Shown: piece after piece, positions 36,257-48,982 of the stretch | Layout of the letters: every line of letters begins with the position of its first letter | Numbering within the stretch: the stretch's first letter is position 1 | From: Centrapalus pauciflorus | Lineage: Eukaryota; Streptophyta; Magnoliopsida; Asterales; Asteraceae | Direction: 5' to 3' | Assembly: GCA_020465985.1 (NCBI GenBank) | Contig: JAANYP010007576.1 | Span: 186,001-250,000 of the forward strand | Length of the DNA: 64,000 bases | Position numbers and translations under genes: made by a program | Notes under the pieces: model-generated | Seen by the model: the letters and a program-made list of their open reading frames with translations, nothing else | What the model was told of the DNA's origin: nothing | Database searches by the model: none

Positions 36257-38812
36257 ATGGACAACAACGCTTCATACTCTTTCTCCTACTGTGACAATGG
36301 ATCTATAGCTAAGCCTCCCAAGTTTAATCATCAGAACTTTTCTAGATGGAAGTTCAGAATGATGCTCTATATAGGGAATCTGGATGTGCAACTCCCAAAG
36401 ATAGTAATGGAAGGTCCATATGTGCTTACCTCTGTTACTACTGTTACTCCAGCTGCAAGGTGCTGTTCTTGAGGTCAGCACCATTGAGAAAGAAAAAGTT
36501 CAATGGACTGAAGAAGACAAAAGACTGGTGGCCCTTGATGCAAAATCCAGGAATAACCTTGTCATCTCTCTCCCTGATGATGTGTTCAAACAGGTTGAGA
36601 AGATGAAAACTGCTAAAGAAATGTGGGATACTTTGTGTACTGTCTATGATGGGCCCACTATCACATTGGATAACAGGATCACTAATCTTGTTAGAAAATA
36701 TGAATTATTCAATGCAAAGCCCAAGGAGAGTCTCAATGAAACCTACGCAGGCTACTGCTCTAATCAATGATCTGAAAGCTGTTGAGATCACTAAGGACAA
36801 CTTAACCCTGGTAAACAAGTTCTTGGACATTTTACCTTAGGAATGGAACTACTTTTCAACCATTCTCAGAATCTCAGGTACTATCAAAAGCATGGATCTA
36901 GTCAACCTCTATGGATCATTGCTGAATGATGAACAATCAAGGCTACAAAAGAGAAATGCCTTGGAAATGTCTAAGAGAGGTGCTGCCTTAGTGGCTAATG
37001 TGAGACAATCTATAAATCAGGTGTGTGATGTGTTCACACAAGCTGATCAACAAGTTGATGATAATTTTGAAGTAACTTTAGAAGAAGAAGAGGAGTGTGA
37101 AGATCTTGCTGAACTTGATGATGAGAAAAGGATTGTCATGCTTGTCAGAAAATTCAACAAGAAAAGGTTTGGAAATAAAATGTCACAGAGAACACGTGCT
37201 ATAAAAAAGAAAGCATTTGATAGATCTAAGGCTGAGTGCTTTAAATGTTGCAAGACTGGTCATATAGCTGTAAACTGTGTGTCAAAGCTGTTGTCATCTT
37301 CCAAACCTTACAAGACAAATAGGGATGATGGTTATAGGGTTAAGTACCTTATGGCCATGGCCAAGCTGAAAAAGTTAGAATACTCTATGGCTTCTAACAA
37401 ACAGAAGGGACTAATGGCTGAAACCTGTGACTGGGAAGACTCAGACTCATCATCTGAGGAGGAGGACAACAACTGTCTGGTAGCGAACACTGATGTTCCT
37501 TCTACAAGTAACTTCAAACGAGATCTGACAGAAGCTGAAGCTCTTAGCTATTGGGAAAACTAGAATCCTACATTGATGTACAAGGTATAAAATTTTAGAG
37601 ATTACAGCTCTTAAGAAAAAGATAAAATGTTTGATTACTTGCTTGTGGATTTAAATGCTTCTATTGAGAAGCAGGATACTTTAAAGTCTGAGATCTTAAA
37701 ACTAAAAACTGAACTTGAACTAAAATCTAATGAACTTGACAGTTTTCATAAGTTGAAAACTAAATTTGATGAGGTAAAACACATCAACACAATTTTGTTA
37801 GAGGAAAATAGAAAAACAGACTTAAAGTATTCAAAGCTTCAAAAGATTGTTGACTCCTGGTGTCATTCAGCTAAAAGAGTCGATCGATGTATCATTGAGC
37901 AAATTCCTACTTAGATCTAAGGGTATCTTGGAGGAGACCTTGATACAACAGCTTCAGTTGTTGAAATAAAAAATCTGGAAACAGATCTGTCTACTCTTGG
38001 TTCCCAATACATTTATTCAAAATGTAAATAGAAAGTTGATTTCAACAAACAGGTTTGTCAGGCCTCAAAATACTGACAGTTCATGTGAAAAAGTGGTCAA
38101 GTCTGGTGATGGAATGTGTTCTTCATCTAACCACCCTGCTAAGTGCTCAGCGGTTTCACATGAACAACTAAATGGAAAAGGTGTTAAATCTGCAGTCCTG
38201 AATCCTAAACCTATCAAAAAGACAGGTTCTGGAATCAAGACTAAAAGTAAGAAACATGTACCTCCATTCAACGCTGAATTCTTTGAAAAGTAATATTCTA
38301 AAGGAAAGCAGCTTACATCCAACAGGATTAAGTCTCATGTTGGAGGAAAAACTACTATGGTTTCAAATAAGTTTTCAAATCATAATGGTAAATTGGTGAT
38401 AAACGAAAGAAAACCTTTTGTTAAAACCAAACCTGATGATCATGCTACCACAAGTATGCAAAAGTCATCAGAACTGAGTAATGGCAAATGCAAAGCCATT
38501 GTTCAACCTAGGAAAACAGAAAATAAGTTTTTCAAACCTGTGAAAGGTCAGAATATAGTTAAACTGCCTAGATTTGATCTTTGTCCTCCCAAAAAGAGGA
38601 AAGAGGATACAGGCAAAGATGTTGTTGTTGAACCTTCCATAAAATCTGTTGGCTTACCTAAAACAAATGAAACATTTGCAAAACATGTTGATAAGCCCAA
38701 CAGAATTAAATCAGAATGTGTTTCTGGGAGTTCTTCTTTCAATAAATCTAAAAGAGAAAATGCTATAAATGTGGAAAGAAAACTCATATGGCCAAGGACT
38801 GTCATGAAATAG
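36257..38812 (+). pseudogene. gag region of element 1, broken
   Basis: The frame opens with MDNNASYSFSYCDNGS and a Trp-containing N-terminal domain (FSRWKFRMMLYI), then continues over several frames. A CCHC zinc knuckle (CFKCCKTGHIAVNC) lies at about 37237-37278, followed by an acidic stretch, a coiled coil (about 37627-37840) and a Lys-rich tail. The long tail after the knuckle is usual in Sireviruses. Changes of frame occur near 36460, 36750 and after 37563, with further stops downstream, so no functional capsid protein can be made. Confidence 0.75.
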
Positions 38813-39038
38813 AGGACATAAGGCCTGCTTACACTATTAGGACCAACATTGCTTGATCAAGCAGTGTTGGAAATAAAATTGTCATTGAGGAAAGTATCAC
38901 ATCAGATACAATCCAAATTTGAAATATTAGTGTTGATCTAACTGATCCATCAACAAATGTTGATGAGGAAGGAGAACTCATCCCAGTGATGAGTTCCCCT
39001 ATGAACTAATGTTTCCTCTTGTTACTCTGCAGGTTAAA

Positions 39039-42000
39039 CAACCAAGCCAGGTTTGGTACCTGGAAAGTGGCTGCTCTGGCCACATGACAGGTTGCTAACA
39101 TCTGTTGAGTGACCTCATGCCTGTAAAAGGCCGAAAAGTCACCTTTGGAGACAATGTCCAAGGATCCACCGAGGGATATGGAACTCTTTATGCAGGTGCT
39201 GCAATTTTCAACAGAGTAGCCTATGTGTCTGGGCTAAAATATAATCTTGTAAGTATTAGTCAACTGTGTGATACTGGCTACAAGGTTAAATTTGATGAGC
39301 ACCTAGGGTCCATATTTGATCCTCAAGGGAAAGTTGTGCTGTGTGCACAAAGAAAGAAAGGGGTATACATTGTAGACATGAAATCTGCTGATCAAACAAC
39401 TGAGATCTGTTTCATCTCAAGGAGCAATGCAGACCTCAACTGGTTGTGGCACAAAAGACTCTCACATCTGAACTTCAAGAATATCAACAAACTCTGTATG
39501 AAAGAGTTAATAACAGGTTTGTCTTCTATAACCTTTTTTAAGGATAAACTCTGCACAGCTTGTGAGAAGGGTAAGCAAATAAAAACATCTTTTAATTCTA
39601 AACATAATTTCTCTATTGATACACCTCTCTTCTTAATCCATATGGACTTGTTTGGACCTGTTAATGTCTCCAGTCTAGGAGGTAGAAGATACACCTTAGT
39701 AATGGTTGATGAGTTCTCTAGATATACATGAGTGATCTTCCTAAGGACCAAAGGAGAGGCTGCAAGGGAAATTATTGGATTTATCAAAAAGATGGAAGTT
39801 CTGAACTCTGCTCAAGTCAAGCAGCTTAGAAGTGATCATGGTATTGAATTCAAAAACAGTACTCTTGAGGACTTCTGTGAAGAATTAGGAATTTCTTTAA
39901 ACTTTTCAGTTGTAAGAACTCCACAACAAAATGGATTTGTTGAAAGGAGAAATAGGAATCTCATAAAAGCTGCTGGAACAGTGCTGTATGCATCAGGCCT
40001 CCCTTCATCATTTTGGGCTGAAGCTATCAACAATGCTTGCTTCACTCAAAACAGATCCTTAGTGGTGACAAGGTTCAATAAGACTCCCTATGAGCTACTC
40101 AAAGGGAGAAAGCCAAATGTAAGCTATTTCCATGTGTTTGGATGCCCTTGTTTCATTCTAAATCAAAGGGATCAACTGGCTAAATTTGAACCCAAAGCTG
40201 ATGAAGGAGTGTTTGTTGGAACTTAGCTGTTTCAAAAGCCTACAGAGTATACAACCCCAGGAGAAAGGTGGTAGACCAATCCATCAATGTCACCTTTGAA
40301 GAGTCTGTAAATTTTTCACTTAAAGCTGTTCCTAAATCAGTTTCAGGAGACTTTAGATTTGATGATCTTATGCATTCTAAAGCTGAAGAAAAGAACTCCA
40401 AAGCTTCCACATCACCCAGAGTGGAACCTATTAACCACAATGGACATGATGATGACTATATTGGTTCACCCTGTGTGAATAAGTGCACTGATATAGTTGA
40501 TGTACCATGTCCAGAATTAATCAATGCTATTTTCCCTGCTGTTGATGTGTTCAACAACAATGTTTCATCCTCAACAGATGAACAAGCTCAAGATATCAGT
40601 GTGTCTGATAATTAGGAATGTTGCTCTACAAGATGTAAATGAAACTGGTGTTCAAGATACAGAGGAATCATCATTGAAACATGAATCTAAGTGGATCAGG
40701 TGTCACCCAAATGATCAAATAATTGGTGACATCAATAAAGGTGTGCAGACAAGGTAGGACAGTCTTGGAAACTTTTGTATGTTCTCAAGTTTTGTGTCCC
40801 TAATGGAGCCAAAGAAAGTTGATGACGCACTGAAAGATGCCAATTGGATCACTGCCATGCAGGAGGAACTCAATCAGTTTGAGAGAAACAAAGTATGGAA
40901 ATTGGTCCCTATGCCTAAAGGTAAAACAATAATTGACACAAAATGGGTTTTCATAAATAAAATGGATGAGCAAGGTCAGTAGAATAAGGCAAGACTAGTT
41001 GCTCAAGGGTATAGACAGGAAAAGGTATTGACGATGATGAAACATTCGCTCTAGTGGCCAGGCTAGAAGCAGTTCGTTTGTTTCTGTCATATACTGCTCA
41101 CAAGAGCAAAAAGATATTTCAAATGGATGTAAAGAGTGCATTTTTGAATGGTAAGTTGCAAGAAGAGGTATATGTTAAGCAGCCTCCATGTTTAGAAAAT
41201 AAACATCATCCAGGTTTTGTATATAAGTTGGACAAAACACTCTATGGACTAAAAGAAGCCCCAAGAGCCTGGTATGACACTCTTACTGATTTTCTTATGA
41301 GCAATGGATATTCTAGAGGTTAAGTAGATACTACATTGTTCATAAAGAAAGTGAAGTCTGATATTATGCTTGTTCAAATCTATGTGGATGACATTATATT
41401 TTGTTCTACTAATGAACAGCTATGCAAAAAATTTTCACTGCTCATGAAATCTAAGTATGAAATGAGCATGGTGGGTGAACTAACTTTCTTTCTAGGATTA
41501 CAGGTTAAAAAAATTTGAAATGGAATCTTTATAAATCAAAGAAGGTACACATTAGATCTTTTGAAAAAGTTTAAATTTGATCAATGTTCCCCCATCAAAA
41601 CCCTAATGGTATGTTAAATTGGATGATGATACCTGTGGCAAGCCTATTTGTGTAATAGCTTATAGAGGTATGAATGGGAGCTTGCTATATCTAACTGAAA
41701 GTAGACCAGATATAATGTTTGCTACCTGTCTATGTGCTAGGTTTTAGGCTGATCCAAAGGAATCACATCTAGCTGCTGGAAAAAGAATCTTAAGATACCG
41801 AAAGGGTACACCAGGTTTGGGTCTTTGGTATCCTAAAGACTCTAGCCTTGATCTAATTGGCTATACAACATCTAATTTTGCAGGTTGCAGGCTAGATAGA
41901 AAAAGCACAACAGGTGGGTGGCAACTCCTTGGTGGAAAGTTGATTAGTTGGCACAGCAAGAATCAAAACTCTGTTTCCACTTCTACTGCTGAAGCTGAGT

Positions 42001-42295
42001 ATATTGCTGCTGGAAGATCCTATGGATGCAACATCAGCTTGAAGATTATGGCCTTGTATAAAGGAAAATTCCTATTCTATGTGATAATACAAGTGCCATA
42101 GCCATCTCCAACAATCCTGTCTTCCACTCCAGAACTAAGCATATAGAGGTCAGACATCACTTCATAAGGGATCACATTCAAAAAGGTAATGTTGAGGTAA
42201 CTTTTGTTCCCACAGAAGAACAACTTGCAGATATTTTCACCAAACCCCTTGATGAAAATAGGTTTAATTCCCTTGTGTCAAGCTGGGAATGTTAA
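39039..42295 (+). pseudogene. pol region of element 1 (protease-integrase-RT-RNase H), broken
   Basis: Domain order is Copia type. The protease site near 39062 reads LESGCSGHMTG, with Glu where the catalytic Asp is expected, and a stop follows shortly. The integrase zinc-binding region has LNWLWHKRLSHLNF (about 39438), and the catalytic core has RSDHGIEFK and NGFVERRNR. RT has YVDDIIF (41380-41400). RNase H has EAEYIAAG (about 41992), and the C-terminus contains RTKHIEVRHHF. Stops or frame changes are visible near 39104, 39729, 40224, 40614, 40755, 40981, 41321, 41516, 41618 and 42060. The copy cannot encode an active enzyme set. Confidence 0.85.
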
Positions 42296-42983
42296 ATAGA
42301 AGTGACTAAGGGTAATTGATGTTTGAAGGATACTTGAACCAAAAATGTCAAAATCTTAAACAAACAACTTTGACAGAACAGGTTTCACCAATTCTGTACT
42401 TAGTCAGTTCTCTAAGATTTAGACAGGTTTGACAAAATAACAAGTCTTTCAACACTAAGTTTTTCTTTCAAACCTGCCCTGTTTTCTAATCCTGAAACCT
42501 GTTCTCTCTATATTCTATCATTCAAGGCAAGCCTTGTAATCTGTTCAAGTTATTGAACTGGTTTCAAAAAGAAAACCTGCTCTTAAATGATTGCACAGAT
42601 TTCATAAACTGGTTACAGACTGATCAGTTTTGGATGAAACCTTTCATCACAGGTTTAAAGAACAACGTTGAACATCCAATTTTTATTACCATTACGTCAC
42701 ATTTAAGTTATATAAATTGTGTATTTATTTATCATAATTAGTAGCGGATAATGTGTGTTACGTGTTTAAGTAAAGATAAAGTGTTAAGTTGGTCTGACAA
42801 CGTGCTGACTTGGTAATAATTCTGTTCCGTTAGTCATCACATTCAACCGCCCATTTCTCTCTCCCACTATCTCACATTCAAATCCTATAAATACCCACGA
42901 TCACTGTTTCATCTTCTTCTTTCCTACTGTGACTCTATAAACAATTAATCTTTGAAAAACCCTAACTACCTTCAAAAGACATA
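42296..42983. other. Spacer between pol and the extra ORF of element 1
   Basis: AT-rich noncoding DNA with repeated aacctg(t/c) words. Near 42840-42960 it has a leader-like composition (ctctctcccac, tataaatacc at about 42886) just before the extra frame, which could be a promoter or a spliced leader. Confidence 0.4.
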
Positions 42984-44000
42984 GTGTCTGAGACTAGTGC
43001 ATCCTTATCTACTTTAACAATGGCCTCCAACACTCCCCTTGTACCTGCATTCCTGGGTGATGATGTCATAAAACGCATATCTGTCACCACCCTTCTAACC
43101 ATCGAACCCACAAACTATGTGGCTAACCTAACCATTCATAAGAATTATGTTGGGAAAGGCTATGAATCTATGGTTGAATTCCTGAAGGCTCACCTACTGA
43201 ACTGTGCCATGACAACCACTTCTGGTGTCATGTATCAAGAAATGATCAATGAGTTCTACTACACTTGTTCTTATGACCCTGCTACTAAGACCATTCGAGG
43301 AACCATTCTCAACAACACTCAAGTTGTTGAGATAACTACTGCTCTTCTTCAGGAGGTACTTCATCTTCCTGTAGTGTATCTGCACCAAGAGTGGGAGCTA
43401 CTCTGTTCAGGAAAGAGCTTGCACCAACTTAAAGTTTCCTCTTTGCCTCTGTGGTGATGAGTCTAAGCTATATGGTTGGTTCGTTTGACCAGCTCAGCCG
43501 AGATGAAGTCCAAATAGCCTTGCAGTTTGTGGATGAGTCTACATTAAATATGGCCAAATGGATCTTTCCCAATCTGAAGGTCTTTGTGGAATAGGATCAA
43601 CGTCCACCAGCTGTAAGGTACCCCAGATTCTTAAGCCTCATATTCAAACATGTCTGTGGTGATAATCTGTACAACTCCCAACCATCTCTGAAGTCAATGG
43701 TGTTTCCTGTGATTGGAAACAAAGTATTGCATGCTCCGGTTTCTGCTGATGATTCTCCTCTCTCAACTCCATTGAGGAGGTTTCTTGGTTTAGTGGAAGG
43801 ACCTTCTACTCAGGAGGTGGATCCAACTCCTGCTCCCATAGGAAAATCCAAATCACGGACTAAAAAGGCAAAACATGCCTTGAGGCCTGCTGAAGCTGGG
43901 CCTATCACCAAGAAGGCCAGAAAAACTAAGACTACACCCTAAGTCTGTGCCTGAGGGGTAGCAGGCGGATCTCCCAGGTTCATCTGTTGAACCTGAAGCC
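42984..44000 (+). pseudogene. Extra post-pol ORF (Sirevirus ORF3) of element 1, broken
   Basis: The first frame (42984-43457) has IEPTNYVANLTIHKNYVGKG, HLLNCAMT and NEFYYTCSYD. Later frames continue with KSMVFPVIGNKVLHAP and end in a Lys/Arg-rich segment. In layout it matches the better preserved post-pol frame of element 2 (61576 onward). Such frames in Sireviruses are often called envelope-like, but I see no signal peptide or membrane span here, so the role is unknown. Frame changes occur near 43455 and 43590, and stops after 43940. Confidence 0.6.
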
Positions 44001-44047
44001 TTTGTGGCTAGTGGCTCTGTGCCATTTGAGACTACGGAACATGTTCC

Positions 44048-45604
44048 GTCACACATCGATACCCCGCTTGGCAACGAGGCGTGACGTCGCAGAAACAAAG
44101 TTTTAATCATAATGAATAACCTCTAAATCTGACGTTTTGAAAATGCATAGAAATATAAATAGCGTTTTACAAGCATCACAAAATACAAAGTCACTAGTGT
44201 AGAGATTAAAATACATGACAAAAAGTTTAAGTTATGAAAAGTAATATCTGTATCGTTTGAAATGCCCAAGGACTCCGAAAACTTGATAATCTTGTAAACG
44301 TGCCATGAATATGATACCTTAGCGCTTATGGTCCTGAGAAAAACATGCTAAATATGTCAATATAAAGTTGGTGAGTTCATAGGTTTACTCGATTAGTAAA
44401 GACATTGTATGGAAAACATAAGATTTCATTGAGTTTATAAACAAAAGCGAATCATATAGATTAAGTAATACCATAAGCCTCATGACCCCGAAATTTAACT
44501 TTTGAGTGCCCTATGTGGTATCCAATACCATAATACCAAGAATTGTCAAATAATTATGCATCCATTTACAATTGGTGCGACCAACCCGGATGGGGGCGTC
44601 AACCCAAATAGATCTATCCACGACATTCACGTTTACGTAGTAATTAACGGTTCATGATTGAGTGCGGTGGTGAAGTGTAACCTTATGTAATACATAAAAT
44701 GATTCAAGTACTTGTGTCCATATAAAATAAAACGTTGAACATGTATTCTCACCCCAATGTATTACGATTAACTAAAATAGGGGCTATGAAAACTCACCGT
44801 AAAAGTGAGCGTAAAATGAAGGTCGCGTTGTTGACTTGAAGTGAGCTTGACATCCTTAACCGAGTCCTAAATAATATGAGGGACTTAATAATTCCCATAA
44901 ATGATAATATGCATGTATGATGGTTTTTTTAAGTTTTAAATCATCCAACTTAACAAGTCCATAAACAAAACCCATTTAAAAAGTTCAAGTTTATTTATAA
45001 GGATTTTCCAGGTTTTATCGAGGGTTTTCGGCCTACTTTGTGACTGTTTTTAACCAAGCTCCAAAACGATTTAGGCTTTGATTTAAATCATAAAACTACT
45101 ATATACAATTAATTATTCAAGGTAAAAATTGTCATTTTTTGAGGTGTTTAGGTTAGGGAAAAGGCTCGTTAAAAACCTTATGTTGGCCATAACTGAGCTG
45201 TTAGACTTTTCGGTTCCCAAACAATATTTGGGGGTTAAAAACTCCGAATTAAATTATGAAAACCTCCAGATATTTAGTTAAAACATAAATCTAAATTCTG
45301 GAATAAGAATAAACTAATTTCGTTAAGTTTTGAATTTGTTATGATTTTTCAAAGTTGATGTAATATTTCCGCCGAATATCCGAATTTCACAACCTTGCAA
45401 CAACTTGTGATTCTTGTTGTTTATTCAAAAACTACATGTATAAAAGGTTGTAAAACACATTTATAAAAATTATTTTCATATTATTTATGCTTATATTTTG
45501 TGTTTATGTATTTATAAATACATTTGAAGAAACAAACATTCAAAAAAAAAAAAAAACTAGTTGATCATGAACTTGACTTTTAATGAAACTTGTTTGTTGT
45601 CAAT
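44048..45604 (-). other. Unresolved LTR-like stretch, probably Gypsy remnant on minus strand
   Basis: 1.5 kb without open frames that abruptly ends the extra frame of element 1. Its left edge (cgtcacac read inward) resembles the inverted ...GTGTGACG end of plant Gypsy LTRs, and the interior has the AT-rich, frame-free look of an LTR. The right edge is not defined; a run of 14-15 A lies near 45542-45555. No target duplication was found. Confidence 0.35.
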
Positions 45605-46272
45605 TGTTGGGAAATAGTTTAAGTACATTCAAGCTGTTAGTTTAGACTTCTTAGACTGTTAGTAGATTTTACATGTAAATACAAAGTTTATGCTGCTAGT
45701 TGAAGAAACTCGAGCTGCCAGTGTAAAAGTTCAAGCTGCCAGAGCAAAACAACTCAAGCTGCTCAGTTCATGCTGTCAAGAGATTCAAGCTGCTCAACAG
45801 TTTCATAAATAGAAAGTGCTGATTTTCAGGAAAGATATCTACACGAAGATTCCAGCATATCTACTATCAGAGAAGTCATAGTCCTTCAAGGAAACAAGTC
45901 CAAAAAGCAATATAAATAGACAGAATAGGTTTTCTATTGTATAGAAGTTTTCTGCATATTTTTGAGTCTGTAATTGCTTTGTTGATTAAGTTTTCTTAAG
46001 CCTCTAAGGTTGTAAAACCCTAAGAACAGTCTGTGTTCTTCGTCTAATCAAACAGATTAGAGGTGATTGTAATCATTGAATTCAGCAATACAAACAGTCT
46101 TGATTACTTCTTATGTTTTATGCTTCATTGGTTCTGAAAGTTTTTGTTAAAATAATTAAGTGTTATTCCGCAAACTTCTTAATTAAACTTTGATTCAAAG
46201 CAAGATTATTGATTTATACTCTGATAAATTTCAAATCAGTTAATCTTGGTTATTCAGTTTTAGATCCTGACA
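45605..46272 (+). repeat. 5' LTR of element 2
   Basis: 668 bp from TGTTGGGAAATAG to ...cctgaCA. TATAAATA lies at 45911-45918. The U3 part carries several copies of an (a/c)aagctgc(t/c)-type word (45700-45795), also found elsewhere in the element. The left edge is inferred from the TG start and composition, since the partner LTR is not in view. Confidence 0.7.
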
Positions 46273-46274
46273 AG

Positions 46275-46286
46275 TGGTATCAGAGC
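46275..46286 (+). other. Primer-binding site of element 2
   Basis: TGGTATCAGAGC, continuing CACAGG, two bases after the LTR. Confidence 0.92.
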
Positions 46287-46347
46287 CACAGGTCGTTCTT
46301 TGTTTTTCAAAGTCGAAAACTTTCTTTCAAATTTTTAATCTTTTACA

Positions 46348-48968
46348 ATGGAATTTGAAAATAGCAGCAGTGGATCTGGGCAAGGACTCAAAGTGCCTAT
46401 GCTCAAGCCCACTGAGTTTGAGATGTGGAAACTCAGGATTCAACAGCATATTCAATTCATTGATTATGCCATATGGGAAGCTGTTGAATTCCCTCCTGTA
46501 GTTGATCCAGAACTTGATGATGAGGGAAAACCAGTCAAAACTCCTCCAAAAACTGAACTTGAAAGGAAGGCTAGAATGAATGAAGTGAAAGCACTCACAC
46601 TATTACAAATAGCCATTCCTAATGCTTATCAACATCAGTTCAAAAAGTTTTATACTGCTCACTCTCTTTGGAATGCCTTAGAGAAGAGGTTTGCTGGTAA
46701 TGCCAGTACCAAGAGAAATCAAAAAGACCTCTTGAAACAGCAGTATGAAAACTTTTCTGGTGGCAAGAATGAAAACCTCACTCAAATCTTTGACAGGTTC
46801 AACAAACTGATAAGTGAACTGGAAAGTGCAAAGGTCAATCTGGATCAAGATGAAGTCAACAGAAAGTTTCTCAGATCTCTTGGAGAAGAATGGACAGTCT
46901 ATGCTGCACAATGGAGAACAAAAGACACTCTTGATGAGATAGAATTGGATGATCTGTATAACAGTTTAAGAGTGTTTGAGACTGAGATTGATGCTAAAAA
47001 GAAATCTTTTTCTTATAATCACAATACTGCTTTTCTATCTTCTGAAAAATCTAATAACTGTGATTCTTTCTCAGGTGGTGATGGCAACTCTGCTGAAACT
47101 CACTATGAGGCCTTTGTTGCCAATGATGGATTATTTGCTCTAAATGTTGAAGACTTGGAACAAATTCATCCAGATGATCTTGAAGAGATGGATTTAAAGT
47201 GGCAACATGCAATGCTGACCATGAGAGCCAAAAGATTTCTGAAAAGAACTGGTAGGGCCAACTTTCAAGCCAAGACAGAAGGCAAACCATCTTTTGATAA
47301 ATCAAAAGTGGAATGCTATAAATGCCATAAGCTTGGTCACTTTGCCAGAGAATGTAGATCTCAAGGTCAACAGCCATCAAGGACTTCACAGCCCATCCAA
47401 GCGTCCTCATCAACAGCACTTGTCTCTCAAGAAGACAATGTGTTTGACTGGAGTGATCAGACAGAGGAAGGATTTCAAAATCAAGCACTTATGGCAGAAA
47501 CATCAAATGTCTCCTCCACTGAACTACCATCTGAGGTAAATTCTAAACTCTGCTCTCAATCATGCAAAAATATGGTTAAAAAGTACAGAGATCATAATGA
47601 GAGCATGTGCAAAACTCTAGCTAAATGGAAGAAAGGAGATATGAATATATGCAAGCCATAGAAGATCTGGAAAAACAGATCAATGATTATAAGGATAATG
47701 AGATTCAAATAGGGTATGATAGAACCTATCATGAATGGGAGAAAAAGGAACTCAATAAGAAAATAGAATCTCTGAATAAAAAGGTAGAAGAGACTGAACA
47801 GAAGGTGTTAGAGGCTAATAAGAAACTAGAATCTGTTAACATAGATCTAGGTAACTTCAAGTTGGCAAATCAAAAGCTGGAACACCTAATGGAAGTACAA
47901 TTTAAAGACAGGGTGAAATCTCAGATTAATCCCAAAGAAGGTATAGGATATAGGGCCACTCCTCCTCCATACAACAACAAGTACATACACCCAATGAGTG
48001 AGGTTGCTGATAGACTTGTCAATGAACCACTAGATGAGTCTATGACTATTGTAGATCCTATCCTTGATAACAGTCCTGAATTAAAAGAAGATAAGAGTCA
48101 AAATAGAGACTGTGACACAAAGAGTGCACCCATAGAAGTCCAAGCTCCCAGTAAGAAAGGAAAAGAGAAGATGAGTGTATGCAATGCTACTCCACAAGTT
48201 TCTGTACATTCTAACTGTAACACTGCATCTTCATCAAAAGGAACTAAAAGAGGTAAAACTGTTTCTATCTGCACATGCCAAAAGCATGGTGTTCAAAAGT
48301 TTCCTAAACAACAGCAGGTAAGAGGAAACCAGAGAAACAAGAACCAGAAATTGACAGAAAAGTATGGTGTTCCAATTCAAACTGTCAAAAGATGCTTTCA
48401 CTGTGGAAGGAAGAATCACTTAGCCAAGGATTGTTTTTACAAACCAGCTGTTGCAAAACAGACTGTGCATCACACAAAATCAAATCCTAATTAGGCAAAG
48501 CACTCAAAAGTGAAACCTTCCACAGCAGCTCCAAAGAAAACATTTGATCACAGATTCTCAAAAGTAAATAAAAAACCGTCCACACATCAAAAACAAGTTT
48601 TGGCAAAGCCTAAATCAAGTTTTAAACAAATGTGGTGTGTCAAGGACAAATCTGTTGCTCAAACTGCTAATGCAAAAGATCAGACTGCTAAGTTAAAATC
48701 TGATGCTGTTAGTGCAAAAACTGAAACTGTTAGCACTACAAACACAGCTCAAGCTGCTGGGCATCAATCTGGAGCTGCTAGTGAATTATCTGAGACTGTC
48801 AGAAGAAAAGATGATCAAAATAGTTGGATACCTCATATTATCACTAAATACTCTCCAAAGACTCCATCAGTTGATCTCACTATATATAAGAAGTCAAAGA
48901 CAGTTTTTAGTTATGTCAATGTACAAGGCCAACCCAAAACCAATTTGTTGGGTTTACTCCACTACTAA
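46348..48968 (+). pseudogene. gag of element 2, interrupted
   Basis: The first frame (46348-47661) starts MEFENSSSGSGQG and contains the Copia gag domain (MWKLRIQQHIQFID, ALEKRFAGN, LRSLGEEWTVYAAQWRTKD) and a CCHC knuckle CYKCHKLGHFAREC at about 47317-47358. A one-base-type frame change near 47630 leads to a second frame (47625-48494) with a long coiled coil and a second, distant knuckle CFHCGRKNHLAKDC (48392-48433). An in-frame TAG at 48492 separates a Lys/Ala/Thr-rich tail (48510-48968). Two separate knuckles and a long coiled-coil extension fit Sirevirus gag. The ATG at 46348 is chosen because it is the first after the primer-binding site. Confidence 0.8.
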
Positions 48969-48982
48969 CTAAGCTGTTATTT

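Larger units (their letters stand above)
35720..44048 (+). mobile_element. Decayed Sirevirus-like Copia element (element 1)
   Basis: Partial 5' LTR (35720-36190), primer-binding site, degenerate gag and pol, and an extra frame after pol. It is truncated on the left at the CACTA end and stops on the right at an LTR-like stretch near 44048; no 3' LTR is seen in the window. The order integrase before RT, the long gag with a coiled-coil tail, and the post-pol frame place it in Copia/Sirevirus. Many stops and frameshifts show that it is old. Confidence 0.8.
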
